From assembly GCA_963921825.1 (NCBI GenBank), contig OY997592.1, positions 29,863,730-29,927,729 of the forward strand: DNA of 64,000 bases, read 5' to 3'. Position 1 is the stretch's first letter, and each line of letters begins with the position of its first letter. This DNA comes from Erodium maritimum (Eukaryota; Streptophyta; Magnoliopsida; Geraniales; Geraniaceae). Position numbers and translations under genes: made by a program. Of this stretch, positions 23,395 through 37,300 are shown piece after piece. The notes under the pieces are model-generated. The model had not been told where the DNA came from. It saw only the letters and a list, made by a program, of their open reading frames with translations, and searched no databases.

Positions 23395-26300
23395 AGGGTA
23401 ATTTTCACCTCAATACCCTAACTATCGTTTTATTTCACCTCAATACCCTAACTATTTTTCGTGACACTTCAATACCCTAGAATGGCATTTTCCGTCACTT
23501 TAGTACCCGCCGTCAACTTTCCATCCATTTTGGATGGAAAATGCTTGAAAAGTCCAAAATACCCCTTACTAACAGTCAAATTTTCAAAATCTGCCATTGG
23601 TTTTCAAAATTTCTTTATTTATTTATTTATTTATTTTATAAAAAACAATTTTTATTTTATAAAAATTAGAATTTCTTTAAAAATATTAATTTTTTATTTT
23701 ATAAATTCAGTTTATATTTAAAAAATATATTTTTTATTTCAAAAAAACATATTTTATTTCAAAAAAATCATATATTATATAAAAAAATCATATTTTATTT
23801 TTTAAAAATAATGTTTTATTTTTAAAAATCACATTTTATTTTATAAAAAATCATATTTTATATAAAAAATCTGTTTTTATTTTAAAAAATCTGTTTTTAT
23901 TTTAAAAAATCTGTTTTTATTTATAAAATCTGTTTTTATTTTCAACAATCAGTTTTTATTTTTAAAAAATCAGTTTATTTTTTAAAAAATCTGTTTTTAT
24001 TTATAAAAATCATATTTTATTTTCAAAAATCTATTTTTATTTTTACAAAATCTGTTTTTATTTATACAAACCATATTTTATTTTCAAAATAAAAATTAAT
24101 TTAATACATATTTTATTTTTATTAAATTAATTTTTATTTTTACTTTTTAACCCACAGTGCCAACCCACAAACAACACACCCTCTGACTTCCTCTCTCCCT
24201 CTTCAAGCGTACACCATCTTCTCTATGCTTCATCTCCATTTTTGAACAACCCACAACTCCTTTTCATTTCCAGATTTGTTCTTTAACTTTTTTAAACCCT
24301 CCCAACCTCATCTTCAGATTCCGCTCTTCACAAAATCCCCTTCAACCTCAGATCTAGCAATGGCGACACCATCATTTATGCACAGAAGCGGAGAAAATAT
24401 TCCGACCTCTACAACCCTTTCCTCCTCTCCATGCTCTTGGTTCGCTGGTGGGGTTGCAGTTTTGGGTACCGCCGGTTGTGGATCTGCAACCTCTGACCAA
24501 GAGAACCTCGGCGCCCTCTCTGAAAATCCCAGGTCGGTGGAGAACTCCTCAACCTCGCCGTTTGAGATGTTGGAGTTGGAGGTCGTTGACGAAGACACGA
24601 TGGGATTTTGTTGTACTTAAAGGATTTAGGTTTTGATTTGAGTTTGAGTTTCTGGCTATGGTTTTGATTTCATTGTTCATCTTTCTCAGATCTGGTCATG
24701 TTAATTTCGTTCATGTTTTGAAATAAGGATTTAGGTGAGGTTAAGCAGGGTCAAAGAGATTAGAAGTAAGGTTAAGCAGATTTGGAAGTGGGGTTAAGCA
24801 GATTTGGGGAAACATGAACGATGAGAAGTGTGAAGACCGCGTCGGTTAAACTAATTCAATTATTAAAATGTTTTGTTTGGGAGGGTTGGAAAGCGGGTTA
24901 AAATTCTTGGTTCGAGTGCGAAAAAAAAAGAAAAATAAAAGAGAAAAGAATGGGCCTAATTTTTGGCCCATGAACTAGGCCCACTTATCCCAATTCAAGC
25001 CCATTTCCTTTTGTTCTGGATTGATACAAGGGAGAATCCTAGGGTTGTGTGTAATAAAGAGGGGCGGCAGCAATAGTTTAGAAAAAAAAAGGGACACAGA
25101 ACACTCCTCTTCCCTTTTGGTTTCGGCGGCTTGTTCTCGCACAGGGTGTTGGCGGCTTCATTTGGGGAACAGAGGATCTGTGGGTTATGGTCCTCAACCG
25201 TGTGTAGTGCTACGTCTTGGATAGAAAGAGAAAAAAAAAACAATTAAATGCTTGGTTGGTAGTTGGCGGCTGCAACAGGGGCAAGGCAACATCAAGGTGT
25301 TTTTTTTCTCCTTTGCTGTGTTTCTTGGAGGATATTTTCATCAAGCATCTTGATTAATTGATCATTAGTTAAGGGCAACACTTTAATGAAGAGAGAAGTT
25401 TAGTTCTGTTTTGGTGTATTTTGCTTGAGCCACGGTAGAGAGATCAAGAACAATTCTTGATGGACCATGTGGTGATCTTAAAGGAGCAGCTAAGGACGTT
25501 AGAGCACTAGTGGTGCTTTTGGTAATGTTAGCAGTGAAGAAGACTCCATGCCCCAGGTGAATTTCTTGTCTTCTTTTTCAGTGTCGAGGGATTTAATTTT
25601 TCTTTTGTATATTACCGTTTGGGAAATAGGAAATTAGGGTTTGTAGTTCGTGAGAATCGGAATTTGACGGGTTTAAAAACTTTAAACGCAAATTAAATGA
25701 CTCGGAAGTCGGAAATTGATTCCGTCGAATGCATAGGAACCCTCGAATTATTCTAAGACCGTAGAAACGAAAACGAGAACTTTCGGAGCCCCGGAAGGGT
25801 ATTTACAAAACTCGAGCAGATTCGTCATGTCGGGCGAATCGGGCCTTTACGGGTCCTTTGTCGACAATGTCGAGTAATTGGGAAGTTTGGGAGTGATCGA
25901 AATTGTTGGGGTTACTTTTTTGCGTCGAGTTTACTGAATTTCAGTTTATGCCTGCAAGCTTAAAAGAGTTTAAAATTGTGTTCTTGTTAGATCGTGCTGC
26001 AGACCGAGGAAAGGGAAAGCTAGGCGAGTGACCGAGATCATGCCGGAGCTTAATTGTGCGCTTTTGGAGAAAGCATACGAGGTAGGGAAAGTAGCCGGAT
26101 CTCGGCCCTGACTGGGGAAAGTTAACAGTAGAAATGCATGTGACACTTGGGTGTCGTGGGTTAATTAGGTTTATCGAATATTAGAAAGGTATGATACGGG
26201 ATTGTAGCGAACCTTAGAAAAGCATGTGATACTTAGTAGTATCGTAGGAATAGAGAACTTAGCGATAATAGAATTACTGGAGGCATATGACCATGTCCGG

Positions 26301-28697
26301 AGGTTGATTGTGAACTTATCGATATTAGGACTGTTGGAGGCATTGTTTATGCCGGAGGTTGATTGTGTATTTTGTATTGGGTGGCCATGAGAGCCCGTAT
26401 TTTACTGTTGTGTATTGGGTGGCCATGATAGCCCGTATTTTACTGTTGTGTATTGGGTGGCCATGAGAGCCCGTGCTTTACTGTTGTGTCTTGGGTGACC
26501 ATGAGAGCCCGTATTTTACTGCTGTGTATTGGGTGGCCATGAGAGCCCGTATTTTACTGTTGTGTATTGGGTGGCCATGAGAGCTCGTGCTTTACTGTTG
26601 TGTCTTGGGTGGTCATGAGAGCCCGTGTTTTACTGTTGGTGTCTTGGGTGGCCAAGAGGACCCGTGGGGTTGTTGAACCCGTGTCTTATTGTCGGTGTGT
26701 CTTGGGTGGCCATGAGGACCCGTGGGGTTGTTGAACCCGTGAGTTACTGTTGTTGTGTCTTGGGAGGCCGTGAGTGCCCCTAGGGTTGTTGAACCCGTGT
26801 CTTTACCGTTGGTGTGTCTTGGGAGGCCGTGAGTGCCTGTGGGGTTGTTGAGCCCGTGAGTTACTGTTGGTGGTTTTGGGTGGCCGTGAGTGCCCGTGGG
26901 GTTGTTGAGCCCGTGAGTTACTATTGGTGATTTTGAGGGGTCGTGAGTGCCCGTGGGGTTGTTGAGCCCGTGAGTTACTGTCGGTGTATCTTGGGAGGTC
27001 GTGAGGGCCTGTGGGGTTGTTGAGTCCGTGTTTTACGGTTGGTGTCTTGGGTGGCCATGAGTGCCTGTGGAGTGCTGAACTTGTGTCGTTGATGTTTGTT
27101 GAACTTTGTTTGTGATTGTGATTGTGGTTACCTGAGGTTGGGGGCCCGCTTCATGAAACGGGGGTCCACGAGCACACGCGTCTGCATGTTCAGACGGGGT
27201 AGGGGGCCTGCCCGACAACAAAGGGGTCCTGGCCGCATGTGTGTGGTTTGGGGTTGTGAGTGTGATAGGTCGACAGCCTGATCCGACTTTGTGTCGATGA
27301 ATTGCGATAGGTCGACATGCTGATCCGACTTTGTGTCGATGAATTGCGACAGGTCGACCGCCTGACCTGATGAGATCGGTAAAGGGCATGAGGGAGGTTA
27401 CTGGGCAGCTGGTATGCGATCCTTTGTGATCTTGTTTGTTGTGCGATCCTTTGTGATCTTGGGTGTTGTGTGGTGGTCTTTTGAGTCATTGGAAGAGGTC
27501 GTGATCGTTGTGTCGGGTCTACCTTACGTGTCCAAGTGTCGAGTCGGTTGAGGAAGGTCACCGTTTGTGCGTGTTAGTCGGAGTACTTGAGTTGGGGATA
27601 GTGATCCCCGGTGTTTAGTTTGTTGTTGGTGTTACCGGCATTATCTGCTAATTATGCCGTAGTCAGTCTGTTATCCGTGGTGGTGAGCGAACGCTCACCC
27701 CTAGCTGCTTTTCCTACAGGTACCATTCGCAGGATGGACTAGGTGAGCTTCCGAAGCCTGAAGAGCTAGGAGCGGGATTCTGGGTTTATTTTGAGTCTAG
27801 CGACGGATACCCTACTTTTGTCCACTTGGGACGTATTTTAAATTGTAAATATTATTTTGGTTTAACTAAATGGAAATTTCAAGTGTTTATTCAAAACAGG
27901 TTTCAAATGATTTATGTTTTTAAATGTTCGCGTCCCGAGTTCGGTTTACTGAAATTGAGGCGTGACAAGAAGCCATAGATCTGGACCTAAGAGAGTCCAT
28001 GCCGTGAGAGAGTTTGGGAAGATAAAAATGGGTAGTAAAATGTAAAATAGAAAAGAATAAGTTAGTTAAAAATGAAAAAGAAAACAAAAAAACAATTAAT
28101 TAAATGAAAAAAATGATTTTTTATGTATTTTTAAATTAAAATCTAAATTTCTGAGAATAAAAATATTTTTCATAAATAAAAACAGAATTTTGAAAATAAA
28201 ATATGATTTTTATAAATAAAAACATATTTTTTTTTAAAATAAAACTGATTTTTGAAAATTAAATATGATTTTTATAAATAATAACAGATTTTTTAAAACA
28301 AAATATGATTTTTAAAAATAAAACATGATTTTTTATATAATATATGATTTTTTGAAATAAAATATGTTTTTTTGAAATAAAAAATATATTTTTTAAATAT
28401 AAACTGATTTTATAAAATAAAAAATTAATATTTTTAAAGAAGTTCTAATTTTTATAAAATAAAAAATGATTTTTATAAAATAAATAAAAAGAAATTTTGA
28501 AAACCAATGGTATAGACTGTTAGTGAGGGGTATTTTGGACTTTTCAAGCATTTTCCATCCAAAATGGATGGAAAGTTGACGGCGGGTACTAAATTGACGA
28601 AAAATTTCATTCTAAGGTATTGATGTGCCATGAAAAATAGTTAGGATATTGAGGTGAAATAAAACGATAGTTAGGGTATTGAGGCGAAAATTACCCT
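23395..28697. mobile_element. Long-TIR, MULE-like element (copy 2)
   Basis: This is the duplicate of 481-5783, with the same terminal inverted repeats and the same ATATTAT flanks (23388-23394 and 28698-28704). It contains the duplicated solo LTR and gene-like segment. Confidence 0.7.
24829..27967 (+). mobile_element. Solo Gypsy LTR (copy 2)
   Basis: This is the duplicate of 1915-5053. The target duplication AGAAG is at 24824-24828 and 27968-27972. It contains the minisatellite at 26373-27084. Confidence 0.8.
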
Positions 28698-29583
28698 ATA
28701 TTATATTCTCAAACTTACATCCCTCTTATTCTCAAACCATATTTCTCATATTCCAAACTCGCATCACCATATTCTCAGCCCACAACACCTATATTCTCAA
28801 ACTCACATCCCTCCAAAGTTGTAAAAAACGTTAGGGGCGCTTCGGGGGGAAGGGGTCCTAGGCGCTAGACGGAGATTAGTCGGGAATTAATCGGATTATT
28901 AATTTATTATATATTTTCAAATTTTACATTATACTATATAAAAAATATTAATAATATTGAACGGTAAACATATTTAAAAAAAACATAAATATTCTACTAA
29001 TCTAAAAGTATCATACAATTCTTCAAAGAATATCAATAAGTATGACTCTATCAACTCAATTAATACAAACTTGTGCACTTTTTTTGTTTTGAAAATACTA
29101 AAAAAAAATTAATAGTGTGAATCAAACTCGAGATGTAACACTTAAACAAAGTGTGTTCTACACTTCTACCAAATCAACTAACTAGCATAATTTTATAGCT
29201 TTACTTAGTTTGTAGAAGATTAGAAACTGTTTTTTTTAACTACGAATCCGACCCGATGTCTGACCCACCCGCTCAATTAATCAGCCAAGCGGTGATTAAT
29301 TCGCCTAATCGAGGATTAATCGCTCATATTCCACTCAAACGACTTGCAGCACCCTAAGAAAATAAATCGAATCGACATAGTCTATTTCGGCGCTTAGGTA
29401 GGGCGTAGATGAAGATTTTTACAACATTGATTATATCTCTTAAACACAAAAAACAATCCAGTATAACTAAATGAAAGTACGTGGTAATAAGATATAAATA
29501 AATGTAAATTTTCCTAATATGAACCGTAATCATATTTATATATGGGGCTAATCGTCTGACAAAAGTCAAAGTAGCATTATACG
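28698..29583. other. AT-rich flank without a gene (copy 2)
   Basis: This is the duplicate of 5784-6669. If the large MULE at 29593-57899 is read correctly, this stretch was originally contiguous with 57909 and so lay just upstream of the GEM-like gene before the MULE arrived. Confidence 0.5.
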
Positions 29584-29592
29584 GCCCTCCAC
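29584..29592. repeat. Left 9-bp target duplication of the large MULE
   Basis: GCCCTCCAC matches 57900-57908 perfectly. Nine bases is the usual target duplication length of Mutator-like elements. Confidence 0.75.
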
Positions 29593-30172
29593 GGGTTCTT
29601 TACCAAAATGGCCTTATTTTTGTAAGTGTCACTTATGTAGGCTTTAGTTTTTATCTCTAACCAAAGTAGCCCTCTCATTTATGGCAGTTCATGAATGCCA
29701 AACCTACCCTTTTATCTGATCCATGTCAGCAGCCAAGTGTGCTCCATGTCAGCGCCCACTCAGCAAAAAGTTTGGCGCGAAATCCACGTCAGCACGATGA
29801 GGCAGCTGAATTGGGCGTGGTTTGGGGGTTTGTTGTCGGGTTTTCGTTCACCTCCTTCTCCTTCATCCTCGTTTTTCACCTTTACTCGCTGATTCTTTTT
29901 GTCCCGTGCATTGTTGGTCCTCTTATCTGTTTTTTCTTCTTCAATTGGTCGTCCAAGTAGCTCAATTAATTGCCAAAGAAGCCTGCACAGAAAAGCCCTA
30001 GGTAGATGTAAGTAATTGGGAAAGAGCTAATTTGTAGTTTATGCATACAATTTGAAGATTTTTCGCAATATGTTTGTATAAACTTAGTTCATATTATCAT
30101 GGAATGGTTTTGAAGCATATTTCGAACTAGTATTGAACTCCATTTCACGATTTTAAGGTTCAAGGATCGTAG
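29593..30172 (+). other. MULE left terminal repeat and transposase leader
   Basis: The terminal repeat occupies roughly 29593-29640. The rest (to the Gypsy insertion at 30168-30172) is non-coding leader. Because the transposase start at 50138 is preceded by a splice-acceptor-like TTGTTGTAG, this leader probably held a 5' UTR exon and donor, for example the gtagatgtaagt stretch near 30001-30012. The Gypsy insertion now separates leader and coding region by about 20 kb. Confidence 0.5.
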
Positions 30173-33100
30173 TGTAATAACCACTTTCGGTCAACGCCAG
30201 TTAAACATGCGAAAAACAGGAAAATTTAAATTTTTTAAGACAGACACTTAATTGAACCTGAAATGACCCTGAGGGTCATACCGGACTTAAGATGACCCCG
30301 ATATCGACCAAAGTGAGTCCCGGGGGACTCAGGGCAACTTTCTGATCAATTTGGGAAAAGTTGACCTTTCGCTGGAAAAGTCAACCGAGCGACGTTTTGG
30401 TCCGTTCGAGGACCGTTTTGGATCCAAAGAGCTTAGCCGTCGTCGCAGCGGTGTTAGTTGAGCCGTTTCCTTGTAGCCCGTGAAGTTTCGTAATTTTTGG
30501 GAAAAAGTGCCCGTTCGGGGCCTGAATCGTCCGATTTTCGCGAATCTGATTGTAAAATATCTAGTAGATATTTTCCAATAGGTGTGGGACCCACCTTGCC
30601 ACTTGTCCAACAAGTGGTGGTGTTAGTTTTGGGGGGGAAATAAAGAAGACACCCTTAAGGGGTGTTCGGCCAAGAATAAATCAAAAGGAAAAAAAATAGA
30701 AAATAGAAGAGAGAAGTTAGAGAGAGAAGGTGAAGAGAGAAAAGGAGAAGAAGAAGAGAGCTAGGTTTGTGGTGCCACTATTCACGTCATCCATCCATTG
30801 GATCGACTCAAGGCTAGGAGGAATCAAGTTCCCCTCGTTCTCCTCTTGGGTAAGCACCGAACCGGTCGTTGATTTGATAATTTTCAAATGTTAGGGTTTG
30901 ATTTAAAAATGATTAGTTAGGGTTGTATTGAGGTTAGGGGTTTGTTAGAGACGTTTTGGAGGTGTTTGGAGGTGAAGGAGGACGTTTACCGGCGACCGGG
31001 AGCTAGGGAGGAGCTCCGGCCACCTTAGGGGGTGGCCGACCACCATGTGAGGTGGCTGGCCGGAGCTAGGGCCGGCCACCACCATGGTGGGCCGGGCCCA
31101 TTTAAGCCCTAGGGCCCACGGCCAAGTTGGGCCGGGTGGGGCCCACGTGCTCGGGAGCTCGGGTTTAGTGTTCGGGAGGGTTAAAACGTTCCCCGGACCA
31201 TTTATCAATAACCCTATCGAAATTTGGAATTAAATTGGAAAAGTTGTAATTAACGGGTTTTAGAAACTTTAAACGTTAATTAATTGACTCGGAAGTCGGA
31301 ATTCGATTCTGTCAAGTGCATTCGGACCCTTGAATTATTCTAGGAACCTAGAAACGAAAACGGGAATTTTTGGAGCCCCGGAAGGGCATTTACAAAACCC
31401 GGGCAGATTCGTCATGTCGGGTGAATCGGGCCTTTACGGGTCCTTTATCGACAATGTCGAGCAATTGGGAAGTTTGGGAGTGATCGACATTGTCGGGGTT
31501 ACGTTTGGGCGTTAAGTTTATAAATTTCCAGTTATTTTTCCTGCGAGTTTAAAGTGCATTAAAAATTGTGTTCTTTTAGATCGTGCTGCGGACCGAGGCA
31601 AAGGGAAGCTAGGCGAGTGACTAGGATCACGCCGGGGCTTAGTTGAGCACTTTTGGAGTTATATACGAGGTAGGGAAAAGTAGCCGGATCTCGGCCCTGA
31701 CTAGGGAAAGTTAACAGTAGAATTTCATGTGACACCGGGGTGTCGTGGGTTGAGTAGGTTTATTTAAATATTAGAAAGGCATGATACGGGAACGTAGCGT
31801 TTATGAGAAAAGCATGTGACACTTAGTAGTGTCGTAGGAACAGAGAACTTAGCGATATTAGATATACTGGAGGCATATGACCATGCCCGGAGGTTGACTG
31901 TTTAATTTATGTCTTGGGTGGCCATGAGAGCCCGTGTATTATTATTGGTGTCTTGGGTGGCCATGAGAGCCCGTGTATTATTGTTGGTGTCTTTGGTGGC
32001 CATGAGAGCCCGTGTTTTACTGTTGGGATGTCTTGGGAGGCCATGAGTTCCCGTGGGGTTGTTGAGCCCGTGAGTTACAGTTGGTGTGTCTTGGGAGGCC
32101 ATGAGGGCCCGTGGGGTTGTTGAACTCGAGTCTTTATTGTTGGAGTCTTGAGTGGCCATGAGTGCCTGGGGAGTGTTGAACTGGTCTTGTTACTGTTTGT
32201 TGAGCTTTGCTTGTGATTGTGATTGTGTTTGCCCGAGGTTAGTAACCCAACTTCGTGTCGGGGAGTAGTGTGGATTTTGGCAGGTTACGAGCATTCTTTG
32301 GCTGGCCTGACCAAATTCGAGTCTCGACAGGTTATGAGCATTCTTTGGCTAGCCTAATCTGTTTCGGGTCTCGACAGGTTATGAGCATTCTTTGGCTAGC
32401 CTGATCCGTTTCGGGTCTCGGCAGGTTACGAGCATTCTTTGGCTGGCCTGATCCGTGTTCGAGTCTTGCCAGGTTGTGAGCATTCTTTGGCTAGCCTGAT
32501 CCGTGTTCGTGTCTTTGGAGGAGGTCATAAATGGTTGTGTCGGGTTTACTTTACGAGTTTGAGGTTGAGTCTGTCGTGGAAGGTAATGGGTTGTGGGTCA
32601 GTTGAGTACTTGAGTTGGGGATTGTAGTCCCGGTGTTGGGTTGGAATTGGTGTTACTGGCTTTGTCTGCTAATTATGCCATAGTCAGTCTGTTATCTGTG
32701 GTGGTGAGCGAACGCTCACCCCTAGCTGCTTTTCCTACAGGTACTGATCACTGGACGGACTAGGTGAGCTCTTGAAGCTTGTGGAGCTAGGAGCAGAGTC
32801 CGGTCTTTTTTATTTTGAGTCTAGTGACGGATACTTGTACCTTGTCCATTTGTTGGGATGTTTTTGTATTGTAAATATTATTTTTGATAACTAAATGGTA
32901 ATTTCATAGTATTTATTCAAAACAGGTTTCTAGTGCTTTTATGTTTTTAAATGTTCGCGTCCCGAGTTCGGTTTACTGAAATTGGGGCGTGACAGCTTGG
33001 TATCAGAGCTCGAGGTTTCACACCTCGGACTGTCCGTGAATTAGGTGGGGAGGGTCGAGTCAGTGTAGACCCGTCATGTCTTGAGTCTTGTTTGTTGGTG

Positions 33101-33630
33101 CGTATGTTGCAGTATTTTGTTACTGGCATACTGATTGTGTGTGGTTGCGTGAACTGTTTTTAAATTGTCGCGATTCGACTCAGGAGCGCTCCTGTAGTCG
33201 AACGTGACGGTGCAGATGTCAAGTCGGTACAACATGGTTTGGGGACGCCTGGACCAGGTTGTAACTACGTGATGTCAAGAAATGAGGTTTTAAAATGAAA
33301 GGGAGAAAGTTTTAAAATTGTTGGCCCTGTTGGCGTGTTTTAAACTTGATTGGCCCGGTGGGCGTATGTTTTGATTTTGGTTGCCCCGGTAGGCAAGGTT
33401 CGACTTTGGTTGGCTGGTGAGCGGGGGTCGTCGTTGTTGTGATTGTTGTTGTTTGACCTTGTCGGTTTGTGTTTTGGTTGAGGTTGGAAGACTCGTGGTT
33501 GGTTTTGATTTGTTGTGCGTGTGTTGTTAAATTGGTGATCTAGCGCGTGCGTCGTTTGAGACCAATCTTAGGGTTAAGACGGGTTAAGATTCGAGTTTAG
33601 AGCGAGTTTGGAAAACAGGTCTGCACAAGC

Positions 33631-33728
33631 GTCACGGATCCGTGACAGACCAGAGAGGGTTGGAAGGATTTAGGTCTTTGTCACGGATCCGTGACCCCAA
33701 CCGTGACGGGGTCTTCCACGGATCCGTG
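33631..33728. repeat. Three BamHI-type palindromes in the Gypsy leader, copy 2
   Basis: This is the second-copy counterpart of 10717-10814: two perfect GTCACGGATCCGTGAC palindromes and one 12-bp core within about 100 bp of the untranslated leader. Confidence 0.9.
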
Positions 33729-34375
33729 ACCCCTGTTTTTGCACCGTCTTGACTTCGCAGTTCTTTCGTGTTGTTGTGCGTGGCTTGGTGTGCGTCTATG
33801 CGGTTAATTTGAGGTTTTGCTTACGTATTATTATAATTAAAGTATAAATAGCGTGAGCGGTGTGACGTTTATTGACAAGTACGTTAGGGTAGACGTGGAT
33901 CGTGTGAACATTAGTGTATTTGAACTTGTGGTCTTTATTTGAGTTCGCAAACTGAACGTTTGCGTGTATCCCTGCAGAGGATACTGACTTATGGCTCGCA
34001 GTAGACGCGGACGAGCGGTGGTAACACGAGGACGGGCGCCCACGCGAGGCAGGCGGGGACGGTCATCGGGGACACCAGGACGGGTGCCAACCGTTGAGCC
34101 CGCCGAGTACGCGGAGGCGCAGGGCACTCCTGTCGGAGAAGACAGGAGAAGCGACGCGGGACCGTCTACAGGCACACCTGGTGTTCCGCCGGTCGCGGAC
34201 CCTCCCGTTATGACTGCCCTGGACGAGCTGACCAGGACAGTCCAGAGTTTAGTGGCGGTCATCGCCAGTCGAGAGTCGACTTCACCAGCTCCAGGGGCAG
34301 CAGCGGTCCCAGTGAGGCCCGGTCAGGCAGAGGACCACACAGCCCGGACCCTACTAGACTTTCTGAAGCTAGGGA

Positions 34376-37300
34376 TGTTGGGTCTCGAGGTAGGGTTGGA
34401 GATGAACCAACTCGCAGCGGAAAATCAATGAAAACCAAGAGACAATTAAAACCATGAACCAACTAACAAAGAATGGATTAACAAGAGAAAAATTCAGCAC
34501 TAGTTCTTACCAAAACAAGAACACCGGTTAACGAATGATTGGCTTGAGTCTCCAAGACGCCTACGTATCCACATGGGAATCAAAGCCACGTATTTCTTCT
34601 CTTTGAGGACTCAAGAACACAAACATGGAGGTGGAAACTAGCCAAACCCGAAATGGCCATGGAAGAGGGAGAGAAAATGTGTTTCCTATTCTTGTCTTGT
34701 GTTTGTTATGTTGAAAAAAGATGACTTAAACATAACAAAACCCATACTTGTCCAACTAAAGGCATGGGACAAGTATGGTGTCAAGTAAGGTGTAAATAGG
34801 ACAAGTATGGCAAGACAAGATTGGGTTAGGTGATGAATCACCAACACCTTAATCCTTGTCTTGCTTACTTAGTACTAATTAATCAAGACTTGATTAATTA
34901 GTTCCATGGGCCTTGGTTGCATGGGCCTTTCATGGGCCTCTTGGAACATGGCCCGTGGCCATTTCTAACGAGGTCCCGTGATTCGCTCATCGCCTCCAAG
35001 CCTTCCATACCGGAAATGTCCAACATTATCCGACGCGATCAATCCCAAGACTCCAAGCGTTGTCTCCATCCGTAAAGTCCTATTCACGTACGAGCACATG
35101 ACCTAAAACCCAGTTTTGGTCATGTCCCGAGACAACTCCCTTTTGGCCATTCTCCATAAATGTGTCAATGAGTTTCATCCTCCGGTGTGACCCTTAGGTT
35201 TATGCATGTCAATAGATCAACGTAAAATCCCATTTTACTTGATCCTATTTAAGTGGCAACTAACGAGACTTTAGTATTGCCTGACACTGCATAACGAATC
35301 GACCCTGTCGATTCTAACCTTTCCGTCATCCCTGTCATTATCCTTTTATCTCCGATATCCTGATTGAGATAAGGCATAGAGCCGTCATCCTTATTATTCT
35401 CAATCACCGTTCCTTGATATGTGAGATGACTGAAGATATGATACCCAGTATCATGTGCATGGCCATGCTATTCTTTCAGTCACTCTCGATCAAGTGGCCG
35501 AGAACCGATATCTTTCTCATACCTTAGTATGAGGGATAAATCCCTTAGCCGCCTTTCGTGTCACTCATGTAGCCCGTCCCCAAGCCAATCCTGGCCGTTA
35601 TGGAAGCCCTGTTACGGACAACGTTAGGCTCAGGTCAAACTCAGTTGTTGACTACATAGCGATCACAAAGACTCCTTGGTCTAAGGATACATGACAAGCT
35701 ACGACACTGAATATGTTCATGACTTAATCTATGGCACATATTCAGGGCGGGTCGTCCAATATCATGTCCCACATGATATCTATGATCAGACTCCGGAATC
35801 TCATTCCAATGACTAACAGAACGTAAGCCATAAAGAGTCATCTTTCATACTAGTCGCTTCTAATGAAGCTTTGTTGACTAGGGACCCATCGAGTGTGATC
35901 TATCTCGATCTATGGTTCTATTCGCATGGTGGGCATAGATCAGAGCACACGTCGATATATTACTCCAACACATAAGTAATATAAAGTCGCTTTAATTTTA
36001 TTGCTAACGATGATATGTACATTTGGACATTTAGGATTGAACTACGGGCACTAAGACTAACAATCTCCCACTTGCCCTAGTTCCAATCTAAACTCCAATA
36101 TGTCCCCATCGACTTTACATGTCTAACATGTTCAGGCAGTGACACTGCCTTAGTCAACGGGTTGGCTATGTTATCATCTGTTGCAATATCGGTTATCTTC
36201 ACTTCACCTCAGTTCAGTATTTATCTGATGAGGTGGATACGCCGCAGTACATGTTTGGATTTGTTATGCGATCTAGGCTTTTAGCTTGCGCAATGGCCCT
36301 TGTGTTGTCGCAAAATGGATTCACCGGACTGGATGGGTTTTTAATTACACCCAGCCCTGCCATGAATTTCCAAATCCACATAGCCTCCTTAGCTGCCTCT
36401 GCAGCATCCATGTACTTGGCCTCTGTCGTAGATTCGGCAATGGTATCTTGCTTTACGCTTTCCCAGCTAAAGCTCTGCCATTCAGCGTAAACACATATCC
36501 TGATTGACTTCTAAAGTCATCTGGATTTGTCTTGGAAAACTAGCGTCTACTCATCCTTCGACGACTAGTTCAGCATCATCTTTCCCCCGGGTTAGAATGA
36601 TGTCTACTGGTACAACATAAGGCTTACGAGACGTCTGGTCTCATACATGTCATGGCATATATGATCGATCCTGCCCCCAGGCGCATAGGATTCTCATCAT
36701 CCTTTTCAGCTCATCAGGTGTCTTAGGACACTGAGTCTTACTGAGATGAATGTCATGACTAGTGGGTAAGAGTCCTTTCTTTGAATCGAGCATTAAGAAC
36801 CTACTCAATGCCTTGTTCACATAGGTTCCCTGACTTAAATCCAAGACCCTCTTGGTGCGATCTCTACATATCTTAATCCTTAAGATATGAGAAGCATCGC
36901 CTAAGTCCTTTATTGAAAAACACTTCCTCAACCAAGCTTTAGTCTCGTGCAAGGTTGGGATGTCGTTTTCAATGAGAACCAGAAAGGTAATATTGCTCCC
37001 ACTAGCCTTCTTATAAACGCAAGATTCATCCTCGTTCTTGATTAAGCCAAATCCAATTACAGCTTCATCAAAACGAAGGATCCAACTCCGAGAAGTTCGT
37101 TTCAATCCATAAATGGATTTCAACAACTTATAAATCTTTCCTTTATTCTTCGGATCGTCAAAACCTTTGGGCCGAGACATACAAACGTACTCAGTCAAAT
37201 TTCCATTTAGGAAAGCGGTTTTGACATCCACTTGCCATATCTCGTAATTATGATACGCAGTTATGTCAAGAAGAATTTGGATCGATTTTGACCATAGCCA

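Larger units (their letters stand above)
22915..36062. repeat. Tandem (direct) segmental duplication, copy 2
   Basis: This is the second copy of 1-13148, in the same orientation. On the right the sequence continues into the interior of a complete Copia element, so this copy keeps the ancestral junction, while copy 1 is truncated at the LTR end. Confidence 0.93.
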
